Positions 43,952 through 52,585 are shown, counted from the first letter of the stretch. The stretch is DNA of 64,000 nucleotides from Maritalea myrionectae DSM 19524 (GCF_000423365.1 NZ_AUHV01000004.1:434001-498000), one strand, 5' to 3'. Program-made: numbers and translations. Notes: generated by a model from the letters alone, not told the origin.

Positions 43952-44327
43952 GCTTACGATCCCAAATGTTGAAGATGTTCTGCCCTTTTATTGCGAGACC
44001 CATAGCAGGTTGCTCGGTTGCTCACAACAATCGATTCGCTCACACTTTTCATTTCTTTTTGTTCAAATCATGAAAACTTACCAAGGAGAGTGCCCTGGTC
44101 CCAAATTATCCACCAATTGGGGCGCAAAAATGCGTGGGATGGCGCCATGGATCATTGTGGAACCGACGGATCTACATAGGTTGGAAAAGTGGCAGGCACG
44201 CGGCCTTGCAATGATCATGTAACAGGCGCGTGTCGGAAAATGCTTTAAAAACAGTGTGTCGTTGGGTTGAACGGCGTCGGTTCAATCCGACGCCGGCCCA
44301 TTCGACCAATCAGTTTGCGTAAATCGC
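43952..44327. other. Intergenic region between ldtR and ldtP
   Basis: This 376-base stretch carries no gene I can support. It holds the ldtP promoter side, an 8-base tandem repeat GGTTGCTC (44008-44015 and 44016-44023), AT-rich stretches, and the hairpin at 44273-44294. In relatives the LdtR protein binds upstream of ldtP. The tandem repeat is one candidate but unproven. Confidence 0.5.
44273..44294 (-). terminator. Hairpin after ldtR (possible terminator)
   Basis: GGCGTCGG and CCGACGCC form an 8-bp stem with a six-base loop, 33 bases beyond the ldtR stop. The following bases are not T-rich, so it is only a weak terminator candidate. Confidence 0.4.
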
Positions 44328-44837
44328 TTAAAGTTTATACAGAATTTGGTCGACCCAGAAACGCTCCAAGCGCGCCAATGCTGAGTTCAAGCCTTCAAAT
44401 TCTTTTTCGTCCAAGCCGCCCACTTCTGCAATTGATTTCAAGTGACGGTCATAAAGCTCGTCGATCACCTCGGCAACTTCTTCACCTTTAGGTGTCAAGC
44501 GGATGCGCACAGAACGACGGTCTGTTTTTGATTTATTTTGGAAAATGTAGCCCGTATCAACCAGCTTTTTCAGGTTGTACGAAACATTGGAGCCCAAATA
44601 GTAGCCGCGTGAGCGCAATTCGCCCGCGGTCAGCTCTGAATTGCCAATGTTGAACATCATGATCGCTTGCACGGGATTGATATCGTCCCAGCCCATCCGA
44701 TCGAATTCATCTTTCACAAGATCTAGCAGGCGACGATGCAAACGCTCAACGCGTGACACCGCCTCCAGGTAACGCGGTTTTAGACCTTCTTCTTCGACAG
44801 GCAAATGTGCCTGCACTTTCATTGTATTGATACCCAT
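44328..44837 (-). CDS. ldtR: MarR-family transcriptional regulator LdtR
   Basis: This 169-residue regulator has a dimerising helix (LEAVSRVERLHRRLLDLV), a recognition helix region SRGYYLGSNVSYNLKKLVDTGY and a wing with KSKTDRRSVRIRLTPKGEEV. It matches the alphaproteobacterial LdtR group, which controls the L,D-transpeptidase gene ldtP and tolerance to osmotic stress in Liberibacter and Sinorhizobium. The gene lies just upstream of ldtP, in keeping with that. Upstream bases are AT-rich and could hold its promoter. Confidence 0.9.
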   Translation of the reverse strand: MGINTMKVQAHLPVEEEGLKPRYLEAVSRVERLHRRLLDLVKDEFDRMGWDDINPVQAIMMFNIGNSELTAGELRSRGYYLGSNVSYNLKKLVDTGYIFQNKSKTDRRSVRIRLTPKGEEVAEVIDELYDRHLKSIAEVGGLDEKEFEGLNSALARLERFWVDQILYKL

Positions 44838-45001
44838 TTTTGCCTCACTGTTATTGGTCGCACGATTTTTCGTGTCTATGGGGCTAATCTACGGGCCAGC
44901 AAATAAGATCAGTTTAAAATACAGACTTAAAAATATGTTACTGATAAAATTAGGATTTTTAGCTTTCTAACTTCTTACCTTAGGTTACGAATTAGAAACC
45001 C

Positions 45002-45394
45002 TTACAAATAGTAACTGCGTTTTTTATGGCTCCAATTGGACCATATCAAAAGTGCCGCAACGGCCAATAAAACAAGGACTCTCAGCGCAATTTCCAGCAG
45101 CGAAAAATCGAGGATTTTGGGCGACCAGAATGCGGCGCCGAGCTCGGTAACATTGGCAACAATTAGTAAAACACCGCCCCAGGCGGTTAGACTCCATAAA
45201 CCAACAGCTGCCAGCAATCGCAACAATGCACATAAAATGATAATGGCGAACGCAATATTTCCTAACGCGTCAACGGGCACATTCACATCTCGGGTGGCGC
45301 CAAAATGATAAAAAATGGCGAAAAGACCGTGCGCCAACGCGACAATCGCCAGCACGCGCGCCGCAAATGAATGTGGTTTTTCCGAAAACGCCAA
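45002..45394 (-). CDS. Small four-helix membrane protein (DUF6163-like, tentative)
   Basis: This 130-residue membrane protein has four hydrophobic segments (about 10-30, 40-60, 65-85 and 95-115) and a basic C-terminus WSHKKRSYYL. It probably starts with the TTG at 45394, eight bases after AAAGGGG. The long in-frame extension to 45982 overlaps hemB on the other strand and is spurious. A family of unknown function with this position, between ldtR and hemB, is known in Rhizobiales as DUF6163; I match it tentatively. Confidence 0.6.
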   Translation of the reverse strand: MAFSEKPHSFAARVLAIVALAHGLFAIFYHFGATRDVNVPVDALGNIAFAIIILCALLRLLAAVGLWSLTAWGGVLLIVANVTELGAAFWSPKILDFSLLEIALRVLVLLAVAALLIWSNWSHKKRSYYL

Positions 45395-45556
45395 ATCAGT
45401 TCCCCTTTGAGCTTTGTCTGCCCATATCCTGCCGATCCGCCAGTGGCAAGGTGCCGCAGCTTTTTCTGCCAAAATGCCACGGATCGAATATAGCCCCTTG
45501 GTTGAATTTATGCTTTGACGTAACACTTGTCGATATGAACTGACCAAGGAGCGACC

Positions 45557-46573
45557 ATGACGCAACAAAACCGTGAAAAAGCAGACCTTGATTTTCTTGC
45601 TGGCAAGCGGATGCGCCGTACGCGGCAAACTGCTTGGAGCCGTGCCATGGTGCAAGAAACTGATCTTACCGTGCGCGATTTGATCTGGCCGCTCTTTATT
45701 CTTGATGGCGAGAACTCGCGCGAGTCGATTACCACCATGCCAGGCGTTGAACGGTTGAGCATTGATTTGGCGGTTGAAGCCGCCAAAGAAGCGCGGGATT
45801 TGGGCATCCCTTCCCTTGCGCTGTTTCCGTGCACCCAAAATGATCGTCGCTCCGAAGATGGCCGTGAGAGCTACAATCCGGACAATCTCATGTGTCGCGC
45901 CTTGCGCGCCATTAAGGCGGAAGTGCCCGACATTGGATTGATCGCTGACGTTGCGCTTGACCCTTACACCAGCCATGGCCATGACGGGCTGATGGATGGT
46001 GAGGTCATATTGAATGATGAGAGCGTTGCGGTTTTGATCAAACAGGCGCTCAATCAGGCAAAAGCAGGTGCGGATATTATCGCGCCATCTGACATGATGG
46101 ACGGTCGTATCGGCGCATTGCGCGAAGCCCTCGACAATGAGGGATATGAAAATGTGATTCTTCTTTCTTATGCGGCAAAGTTTGCGTCAGCCTTTTATGG
46201 CCCATTCCGCGACGCCGTTGGCTCGGGCGCGCGCTTGAAAGGGGATAAAAAGACCTATCAGCTTGAGCCGTTTAATCGGGCTGAAGCTTTGCGCGAGGTT
46301 GAACAAGACCTTCTTGAAGCCGCAGATTGGGTCATGGTGAAGCCCGGCATGGCCTATTTGGACATTGTGCGAGAAGTCAAAGATCAGTTTGATGTGCCTG
46401 TATTCGCCTATCAAGTCTCAGGCGAATATGCACAAATTGAATTTGCCGCCGCCGCGGGTGCGCTCGATCGACAAGCGGCAATGATGGAGAGCCTTATCGC
46501 GTTCAAACGCGCTGGCTGTTCGGGCATTCTGACCTACTTTGCGATGGATGTGGCAAGGCTCCTGCAAAAATAG
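45557..46573 (+). CDS. hemB: Delta-aminolevulinic acid dehydratase (porphobilinogen synthase)
   Basis: This 338-residue enzyme joins two 5-aminolevulinates into porphobilinogen in heme and tetrapyrrole synthesis. The first lysine of the active site lies in LLSYAAKFASAFYGPFRDA, the second in WVMVKPGMAYLDIV. The metal site region DVALDPYTSHGHDGL lacks the Cys cluster of the zinc enzymes, so it is probably the magnesium type. Its terminator follows immediately. Confidence 0.96.
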   Translation: MTQQNREKADLDFLAGKRMRRTRQTAWSRAMVQETDLTVRDLIWPLFILDGENSRESITTMPGVERLSIDLAVEAAKEARDLGIPSLALFPCTQNDRRSEDGRESYNPDNLMCRALRAIKAEVPDIGLIADVALDPYTSHGHDGLMDGEVILNDESVAVLIKQALNQAKAGADIIAPSDMMDGRIGALREALDNEGYENVILLSYAAKFASAFYGPFRDAVGSGARLKGDKKTYQLEPFNRAEALREVEQDLLEAADWVMVKPGMAYLDIVREVKDQFDVPVFAYQVSGEYAQIEFAAAAGALDRQAAMMESLIAFKRAGCSGILTYFAMDVARLLQK

Positions 46574-46607
46574 GCTGCTAATCACGCTATCAATAATCAA
46601 AATACCA

Positions 46608-46636
46608 AGGGGGCGCACATCGCCCCCTTTTTTTGT
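46608..46636 (+). terminator. Rho-independent terminator after hemB
   Basis: AAGGGGGCG and CGCCCCCTT form a 9-bp stem with a five-base loop, followed by seven T. Confidence 0.93.
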
Positions 46637-46671
46637 GCCTAAACAGTTTTGCCTTGCCAATTGCAAATCAA

Positions 46672-46700
46672 CCATTATTTATACGCCGTATAAATAATGG
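46672..46700. promoter_or_regulatory. Perfect 29-bp palindrome before the reductase-tetR operon
   Basis: The arms CCATTATTTATAC and GTATAAATAATGG are exact reverse complements around GCC. It ends nine bases before the start codon and includes the GG of the ribosome site. It overlaps TATA-like -10 boxes in both directions. It is placed as the operator of the TetR-family protein encoded two genes on. Confidence 0.8.
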
Positions 46701-46708
46701 AGTGATGG

Positions 46709-47245
46709 ATGACCAGTGGACATGTGATGATGGCGATGAGCCTCGATGGCTTTGTTGCGCGCAAAGACCACCAACTTGATTGGCTGATGAAACAAAAGAC
46801 CGAAGGTGAGGATCACGGCTACGATGATTTCATCGCGTCTATTGATGTCATCGTTATGGGCAGCAATTCTTTCCGCACCGTGTTGAGTTTTGAGGAATGG
46901 CCCTACAACAAGCCCGTGATTGTGCTCAGTCAGCAACTAAAAGATGCAGATGTTCCAGCGCATTTAGCCAACAAAGTTGAGATATTGAATCAATCACCAT
47001 CGGCGTTGATGAAGGCGCTAAATACAAGAGAAATCAAACGCGCTTATATTGATGGCGGGGCAATCGTCCGATCGTTTTTGGCCGAAGGTCACATCGCCAC
47101 CATGCACATTACCATCGTGCCGATTTTGATTGGCGACGGCGTGCCCCTGTTCGACACACTCCCCCAGGATATTGATTTGCAGCTTGAAAAAAGCAAGGCG
47201 TTCGGTTCGGGATTGGTGGATTTACATTATCGGGTTTTATCATGA
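46709..47245 (+). CDS. RibD C-terminal-domain / dihydrofolate-reductase-like protein
   Basis: This 178-residue protein has the RibD_C (DHFR-like) fold: GHVMMAMSLDGFVARKDH at the start, IDVIVMGSNSFRTVL, and later IKRAYIDGGAIVRSFLAEG. The NADPH-binding and substrate loops of a reductase are there, but stand-alone members are of unknown function. It lies under the palindromic operator and overlaps the tetR gene by four bases. Confidence 0.85.
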   Translation: MTSGHVMMAMSLDGFVARKDHQLDWLMKQKTEGEDHGYDDFIASIDVIVMGSNSFRTVLSFEEWPYNKPVIVLSQQLKDADVPAHLANKVEILNQSPSALMKALNTREIKRAYIDGGAIVRSFLAEGHIATMHITIVPILIGDGVPLFDTLPQDIDLQLEKSKAFGSGLVDLHYRVLS

Positions 47246-47799
47246 CCGCCACAAGTAGAGGGCGTCCACGCCGATCCCAAAGCAAACTGTCAAAAACGCA
47301 GATTGTCGAAACGGCGACATGTATTGGGCGATCAGAAGGATTGGCCGCTTGTTCTTTCCGCCGATTGGCTGCTGAACTTGGTGTCACTGCGATGGCGGTC
47401 AGTTACCATGTGTCCACACGTAGAGAGCTTTTGCTTTCCATGATCGATTTTGCCTTTACTGACCTTAACAAGCCATTGGAAGCGCCATCGCCCAAAGCAC
47501 GGTTAAGAGAACTCGTTTTGCAATATGTGAAGACTGGAACGCAGCATGCGCATTTGGTGCAGGCGACCCTACAAGACCCGACGCTCATGACATCACAGCT
47601 TGAGCCGTTTACTGAACAATTACGCAAAGAGACCCACGCTCTAAACGCAGGCGATCCACATGATGTGTTGCTCAATCTTTTGGTGGACTATGCCCACGGC
47701 CACATATTTGCAGTTGCCGCAGCGACAGACGGGAATGGACCAGACCTTGAGGTTTTCCAACGCAGTTTGGACTGGGTCTTAAGCAATTTGGACGGATAG
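47242..47799 (+). CDS. TetR-family transcriptional regulator
   Basis: This 185-residue protein has an N-terminal HTH: LSKTQIVETATCIGRSEGLAACSFRRLAAELGVTAMAVSYHVSTRRELLLSM, spread over residues 16-67. The C-terminal ligand domain has a helix rich in Leu and His. It is the second gene of the operon and most likely represses it by binding the perfect palindrome at 46672. The inducer could be a substrate of the co-encoded reductase (inference). Confidence 0.85.
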   Translation: MTATSRGRPRRSQSKLSKTQIVETATCIGRSEGLAACSFRRLAAELGVTAMAVSYHVSTRRELLLSMIDFAFTDLNKPLEAPSPKARLRELVLQYVKTGTQHAHLVQATLQDPTLMTSQLEPFTEQLRKETHALNAGDPHDVLLNLLVDYAHGHIFAVAAATDGNGPDLEVFQRSLDWVLSNLDG

Positions 47800-47820
47800 G
47801 GTCTTTATCATTTGGGGGGA

Positions 47821-47850
47821 GAGTGGGCCAAAGGCGGTCCACTCCTCTTT
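47821..47850 (+). terminator. Terminator after the tetR gene
   Basis: GAGTGG and CCACTC form the base of a hairpin with inner GCC/GGC pairs; the following bases read CTCTTTATC. It lies 22 bases after the stop. A second hairpin (AAAAGGCC / GGCCTTTT at 47867-47888) overlaps the stop of the convergent glsB-like gene and may serve it. Confidence 0.65.
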
Positions 47851-47876
47851 ATCACTTGATTCAGCGAAAAGGCCGA

Positions 47877-48131
47877 TTAGGCCTTTTTGATCAAGCTGAT
47901 CACAAATAGCAGTATGACTGCGCCGATGGTAGCATTGATAATCGAGGCGATAACGCCGCCGCCGATGGCAATTCCCACCATAGGTAGCAAATATCCAGCA
48001 ATGACAGCGCCCAAAATACCAACAACAATGTTGCCAATGAGCCCAAAGCCAAAGCCTTTAACGATTAACCCAGCGAGCCAACCTGCAACTGCACCAATGA
48101 GCAGCAGCACCAACAAACTAACAATATCCAT
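47877..48131 (-). CDS. GlsB/YeaQ/YmgE family small membrane protein
   Basis: The 84-residue transglycosylase-associated family protein has three hydrophobic segments. The glycine motifs GAVAGWLAGLIVKGFGFGLIGNIVVGILGAVIAGYLLP fall across residues 14-50. Members are stress-linked and of unknown function. It has its own likely terminator overlapping the stop. Confidence 0.88.
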   Translation of the reverse strand: MDIVSLLVLLLIGAVAGWLAGLIVKGFGFGLIGNIVVGILGAVIAGYLLPMVGIAIGGGVIASIINATIGAVILLFVISLIKKA

Positions 48132-48263
48132 GTTTCTCCCTCCTTGTTGACTTGATCAGTTTGACAGCCTCGAAAGAAACTGTCGAGCCTTTCAATAAGT
48201 TCCCCTTGTAATTCACTCATTTATTGCCATGTTAAATGCACGAAGACTGTGGAGACCATTATC

Positions 48264-48806
48264 ATGGGTAAGAATTCATTTGGTTGGTTTGTGCGAGACG
48301 ATTTGCCCGATCCCTATTCAGAACCGGAATTGTTTGACGGCGTTTTGCTGCGCCGCATACTCGCCTTTGTAATTGATGTTATCGTTGTAACGATCACAAT
48401 TGTAATTGCTTCTGTTATTTTGGGCGTACTTGGCGTGCTCACGTTGGGCATCGCGTGGTTGGGATACATCATCTTGGTGCCTGCCGTATGGGTTGGATAT
48501 TATACGCTAACGCTCGGCTCCCCAGTGCGCGCTACTTTGGGCATGCAAATGATGGATATTGTGCTGACGCCGACCCGGCGAGCGCCCCTTGAAGGCTGGT
48601 TGGCCATTTTGCACCCTATTGTGGGTTGGGCCAGTATAACCTTCTTTACCCCATTCATCCTATTGGCAGGGCTCTTCACAGCACGTCGACAACTGGTGCA
48701 TGACCTGGTTGTTGGCACGCTCATGGTGCGTCGTTCGCCCATGGTCCGTGTGTGGCAAAGCGAATCTGCGAACTATGAAGAGCCATGGGTCGATCTACGC
48801 AGCTAG
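48264..48806 (+). CDS. RDD family membrane protein
   Basis: This product of about 180 residues has the RDD domain: LLRRILAFVIDVIVVTITIVI begins the first helix with the Arg and Asp of the name. Then follow a second and third helix, with GSPVRATLGMQMMDIVL and a C-terminal RRQLVHDLVVGTLMVRR. Some RDD proteins act as Na+/H+ antiporters or stress transporters, most are unassigned. The start is probably the ATG at 48264, with GGAG upstream; a GTG at 48249 is the alternative. Confidence 0.82.
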   Translation: MGKNSFGWFVRDDLPDPYSEPELFDGVLLRRILAFVIDVIVVTITIVIASVILGVLGVLTLGIAWLGYIILVPAVWVGYYTLTLGSPVRATLGMQMMDIVLTPTRRAPLEGWLAILHPIVGWASITFFTPFILLAGLFTARRQLVHDLVVGTLMVRRSPMVRVWQSESANYEEPWVDLRS

Positions 48807-48865
48807 ATTGAAGACCAACAGCAAAATAATTGAAGAAAAAACGCAATTTGAATAAATAAGGCTTG

Positions 48866-48898
48866 GTGGCGCAGACGTTTAACTGCAAAATGCGCCAC
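48866..48898 (+). promoter_or_regulatory. Inverted repeat hairpin abutting the SLC13 start codon
   Basis: GTGGCGCA (48866-48873) and TGCGCCAC (48891-48898) form an 8-bp stem with a 17-base loop, ending one base before the ATG at 48900. No Shine-Dalgarno sequence precedes that ATG. It could be a translational switch, or the true start could be the ATG at 48936, which follows AGGTGGG. Confidence 0.5.
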
Positions 48899-48899
48899 T

Positions 48900-50729
48900 A
48901 TGATAGATGCGTTATTTCAGGTGGGCACACTTTCGATGCCTGTGGCCATGTGGTTGACCATTGCCGTGATTCTCGCGGCGATTGTGCTATTTTCCACTGA
49001 ATTGGTCAGCCTCGAAATCGTGGCGCTTGGTGTGCTTGTGCTGCTGATGGCCATTGGGCTATTGGCACCGGACACACAATTGACCACTGAGAGCTTGCTT
49101 GCGGGCTTTGCCAACCCGGCCCTCTTGACCATCATTGCCCTTTTGGTGATCGGCCAAGCCCTTTTCCAAACGGACGCTCTGGGTGGAATCACCAAAGCCT
49201 TTGAGCGGCTATGGCCTCGCCATCCGTCGCGGGTTATCCCGATCATCCTTATTATCGCTGGTATCTCTAGCGCGGTGATCAACAATACCCCTGTGGTCGT
49301 GATGTTTATTCCTTTGCTCACCGCAGTTGCGGCGCGTCGGAAACTGGCCACGCCAAAAATCATGATGCCCCTGAGCTTTATTTCTATATTGGGTGGCATG
49401 ACCACATTGATCGGTTCCTCCACCAACCTGTTGGCCGCAGGGATAGCGCTTAGCTATGGGGTCACCATCGACTTTTTTGCCTTCACGGTGCCGGGTCTGT
49501 TTATGGCGGGCGTTGGCGCGATTTATGTCATATTTGTCATGCCGCACATTTTGCCCAGCCGCATGAATGAAAAAGGACAAGAAGTTCAGGCGCGCAATCT
49601 TCAGTTTATCACCGAGATTCGCCTTTATGACGGTCACCCCTTGATTGGGGAGAAAACTGTTGCAGGCATGTTCCCCAAATTCACAAAGATGACGGTTCGT
49701 GCGGTCATGCGCGGGTATGAGCGCTATGTGCCCCCGTTTGAAGATATGACCCTGCGCGCCGGCGATGTGTTGATCTTGGCGGCTACCCGCGATCAATTGA
49801 CCGATGCGCTAAAAGAATGGCGGGCGTTCGACAATCCGCGGATTTCAGAGGACCAAGATGGCCCAACGGATCATGGCATTGTGCTGTGCGAAGCACTGGT
49901 CCCACCCGGCTCGCGCCTTATCAACAATGGCATCGACCAGCGCGGCTTCCTTTCGCAGCATGGTTGTTTGATCCTTGGCATTGAGCGCCGAAGCCGTATG
50001 CCGCGTGAAAGCCTTTCCGAGATCCGCCTTGATGCGGGCGATGTGCTGCTGATCGCTGGGCGCTCCAGCGCCATCAATAATTTGCGCGGGCAGCAGGATG
50101 TGGTGGTGATTGAGTGGAGCGCCTCCGAAGTGCGGCCACACCGCTTTGCCTCTCGCGCCCAATTGATCTTTGCGGCCACGGTGGCGGCCATTGCTACAGG
50201 CATTGTGCCCATCGTTTTTGCAGCCATTGCGGGTGCGTTCGCCATGTTGGCGGGCGGGTGCTTGAATGTGCGCCAGGCCACGCGTGCCATCGACCGACGC
50301 ATCTTTTTGCTTGTCGGGTCGGCTATTGCCATGTCGACAGCGCTGGAAACAACGGGCGGCGCGGCCATGATCGCGGATGTCACTGCGATGACATTATCCA
50401 ATGTCAGCCCGGCGATGGTCATGTCGTTGACCTTTTTGATTGTGGCTATTTTGACGAACTTTTTGTCCAACAACGCCACTGCGGTGCTCTTCACGCCCAT
50501 CGCGATTTCAACCGCACAAGCGTTCGGCCTTGATCCGCTGCCCTTTGTCGTTGCGGTCATTCTGGGCGCTAACGCCTGTTTTGCCACGCCAATTGGGTAT
50601 CAAACCAACCTGTTGGTCATGGGTCCGGGCCACTATCGCTTCAAACACTTCTTCATTGCGGGCATTCCGCTCATTCTCATTGTATGGATTGTTTTCAGCA
50701 TTGTTGCGCCGATCTATTATGGCGTTTAG
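48900..50729 (+). CDS. SLC13/DASS-like anion permease with TrkA_C (RCK) domains
   Basis: This product of about 609 residues has an N-terminal six-helix unit, then a cytoplasmic central part with two RCK_C-like modules: LYDGHPLIGEKTVAGMF to DVLILAATRDQL (about 240-300), and GSRLINNGIDQRGFLSQHGC to DVLLIAGRSSAI (about 335-395). A second transmembrane unit has LIVAILTNFLSNNATAVLFTPIAIS. It probably imports an anion such as sulfate, phosphate or a dicarboxylate with Na+. The start is uncertain between 48900 and 48936. No neighbour reveals the substrate. Confidence 0.8.
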   Translation: MIDALFQVGTLSMPVAMWLTIAVILAAIVLFSTELVSLEIVALGVLVLLMAIGLLAPDTQLTTESLLAGFANPALLTIIALLVIGQALFQTDALGGITKAFERLWPRHPSRVIPIILIIAGISSAVINNTPVVVMFIPLLTAVAARRKLATPKIMMPLSFISILGGMTTLIGSSTNLLAAGIALSYGVTIDFFAFTVPGLFMAGVGAIYVIFVMPHILPSRMNEKGQEVQARNLQFITEIRLYDGHPLIGEKTVAGMFPKFTKMTVRAVMRGYERYVPPFEDMTLRAGDVLILAATRDQLTDALKEWRAFDNPRISEDQDGPTDHGIVLCEALVPPGSRLINNGIDQRGFLSQHGCLILGIERRSRMPRESLSEIRLDAGDVLLIAGRSSAINNLRGQQDVVVIEWSASEVRPHRFASRAQLIFAATVAAIATGIVPIVFAAIAGAFAMLAGGCLNVRQATRAIDRRIFLLVGSAIAMSTALETTGGAAMIADVTAMTLSNVSPAMVMSLTFLIVAILTNFLSNNATAVLFTPIAISTAQAFGLDPLPFVVAVILGANACFATPIGYQTNLLVMGPGHYRFKHFFIAGIPLILIVWIVFSIVAPIYYGV

Positions 50730-50767
50730 ACTGAATTCAGACACAAAAACAAATCAAGGTCCGGCCG

Positions 50768-51508
50768 ATGACAGAACATCGCACCGCTGAACTTCAGTTC
50801 TATCTGACGACGGACAGTCCCTGCCCCTATTTGCCCAATCGCACTGAGCGTAAGGTCTTCACGCACCTTGGCGGTCGGCGCGCTGGTGAGATGCACGATC
50901 TTTTGTCGCTTCACGGGTTCAGGCGCAGCCAAAATATTGTCTATAAACCAGCCTGTGTGGGCTGCACCGCCTGCCAAAGCGCGCGCGTTGTGATTGATGA
51001 ATTTGAACCCAATGCACGGCAACGGCGAATCTTGCGCAAAAATGCCGATTTGGTCACCCAGGACGTTTTCCCCGCCGCCACACGAGAGCAATATCGATTG
51101 TTCCGCAAATATCTCAACCATCGCCATGCGGGTGGCGGCATGTCCGACATGTCAGCCTTTGATTATGAGTACATGATTGAAGACACCCCGGTGCACACTG
51201 TGGTGGTTGAATATCGCAAGCGCTCGCTGGACGCGGACAATTTGAATCCGCTTATGGCCGTTGCGCTAATTGACGTGCTGCCAGATGGCTTGTCGATGGT
51301 CTATAGCTTCTTCGATCCAGACGCCCATAAACGCAGCCTTGGCGCTTTTATGATCATGGATCAAATTGCCCGGGCCAAGGCCGCTGGGTTACCGCATCTT
51401 TATTTGGGATATTGGGTCAAAAACTCGCCCAAAATGGCCTATAAGGCAGAATATAAACCGCTGGAAGTGCTGACCGACGCTGACCGCTGGATTCCATTGG
51501 AAGACTAA
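50768..51508 (+). CDS. bpt: Aspartate/glutamate leucyltransferase
   Basis: This 246-residue protein of the bacterial Bpt (ATE-like) family adds leucine to N-terminal Asp or Glu, marking proteins for ClpS/ClpAP. The Cys-rich N-terminus has YKPACVGCTACQSARV, and YSFFDPDAHKRSLGAFMIMDQI is the C-terminal N-acetyltransferase-like fold. Near the end is YLGYWVKNSPKMAYKAEYKPLE. The frame and length are normal. It is 39 bases past the permease gene; co-transcription is possible. Confidence 0.93.
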   Translation: MTEHRTAELQFYLTTDSPCPYLPNRTERKVFTHLGGRRAGEMHDLLSLHGFRRSQNIVYKPACVGCTACQSARVVIDEFEPNARQRRILRKNADLVTQDVFPAATREQYRLFRKYLNHRHAGGGMSDMSAFDYEYMIEDTPVHTVVVEYRKRSLDADNLNPLMAVALIDVLPDGLSMVYSFFDPDAHKRSLGAFMIMDQIARAKAAGLPHLYLGYWVKNSPKMAYKAEYKPLEVLTDADRWIPLED

Positions 51509-51535
51509 TTCTTCCCTATTCAATATGAGGGTTTT

Positions 51536-52534
51536 ATGCGCAGGGCGCTGACCAGCTTTGTCATTTTTGGCTTTTCTGCTGCCGCGGGCTTTGTCGCACT
51601 TGCCGCTATTGTCGGTTTTTTGGGCTTTGCGCTGTGGCCGTTTGATGTCTTCAATCATTTGCAGCCGCTGTGGCTGATTGGTGGTGGCGTTTCTCTTGTT
51701 TTCGCGCCATTGATCCTGCGTCGTCAGCCTGTGCGCGGGTTTGTCATTGCCTTAAGCGCGACCGGGTTTCTGGCCGCCACGGCGATTGTTCTGCCTGAAT
51801 ATCTGGCGGGTTTGCAGCAAACTGAACCCGAATTGGAGGCAAGTGAGACCCAACGTTTGATGACGTTTAATATTTACGCCAAGAACGATGATTTAAATGC
51901 TCTCGCGCTGAGTGTTTTGGAAGTCGATCCTGACATTGTGGTATTTCAAGAGTTTTGGCGCTGGCATCGTGCGGGATTGGAGGAACGGCTTCGGGAGAAT
52001 TATCCGTTCGCCTTGCATTGCCAGGGCGGTCGCCGTTCGTTCGTCGCGCTTTACGCCAAAATGCCCTTTGCGCCGCAACCTGGCAATAACTGCGTGGACA
52101 GTTTGGCCGCTGACCAACGGACCTCGATCATTTCGGTCAATTTTCCCGCGACGGAACAACATGACAGCTTTAGCATTGTGACCACCCATCTCGACTGGCC
52201 AATCCCCACGGATCGGCAGCATGGGCAAATGAATGCACTCATAGACGCCATTCAACAGGTGGATGGCCCGTTGCTCGTGGCGGGTGACTTCAATTCTACG
52301 CCCTATTCTTATGCCTTGAAAAATCTGGTCAAACGCGCCGGATTGAAGCGCATTGCGAAGGGTATTCCCACTTGGCCGGCGCCGCCGACCTACCCCTTTA
52401 AGATGCCAGCGTGGCTGCAATTGGATCAGATAATGAGCCGCGGTGAGATTATCGCCACGCCAGCAAAAAAAGGGCCGAGTGGCGGTTCTGATCATTATCC
52501 GCTCTACACTGATTTTACTGTGACGACCGAGTAA
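51536..52534 (+). CDS. Membrane-anchored endonuclease/exonuclease/phosphatase family protein
   Basis: This 332-residue protein has three N-terminal hydrophobic helices (about 8-30, 40-60 and 65-90), then an EEP domain. The metal and catalytic marks are TFNIYAKN, VVFQEFWRWH with Glu, VTTHLDWP with the His, AGDFNSTPYS with Asp and Asn, and SDHYPLYTDF at the end. The domain should face the periplasm. It may cleave lipid phosphates or nucleic acids; it is not a sequence-specific nuclease by any evidence here. It lies 28 bases after bpt. Confidence 0.83.
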   Translation: MRRALTSFVIFGFSAAAGFVALAAIVGFLGFALWPFDVFNHLQPLWLIGGGVSLVFAPLILRRQPVRGFVIALSATGFLAATAIVLPEYLAGLQQTEPELEASETQRLMTFNIYAKNDDLNALALSVLEVDPDIVVFQEFWRWHRAGLEERLRENYPFALHCQGGRRSFVALYAKMPFAPQPGNNCVDSLAADQRTSIISVNFPATEQHDSFSIVTTHLDWPIPTDRQHGQMNALIDAIQQVDGPLLVAGDFNSTPYSYALKNLVKRAGLKRIAKGIPTWPAPPTYPFKMPAWLQLDQIMSRGEIIATPAKKGPSGGSDHYPLYTDFTVTTE

Positions 52535-52540
52535 CCCGAG

Positions 52541-52574
52541 AACGAAAAATCCCCGAGCGATGCCCGAGGATTTT
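52541..52574 (-). terminator. Terminator shared by parC and the EEP gene
   Basis: AAAATCC and GGATTTT form an outer 7-bp stem, and inner CG pairs follow with mismatches around a six-base loop. T-rich bases lie on both strands (GATTTTTCG on the minus strand). It falls between convergent parC and the EEP gene. Confidence 0.7.
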
Positions 52575-52585
52575 GGTGGGGTTGC

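Noticed and set aside
43950-44222. 90-residue frame in the ldtR-ldtP spacer
   Set aside because: No ribosome site, basic and Cys-rich composition without pattern; treated as noncoding.
45395-45982. N-terminal extension of the DUF6163-like frame
   Set aside because: It overlaps hemB on the opposite strand and has no family pattern; the TTG at 45394 has a ribosome site.
49209-49796. 195-residue minus-strand frame inside the SLC13 gene
   Set aside because: Shadow frame with His- and Arg-rich low-quality composition.
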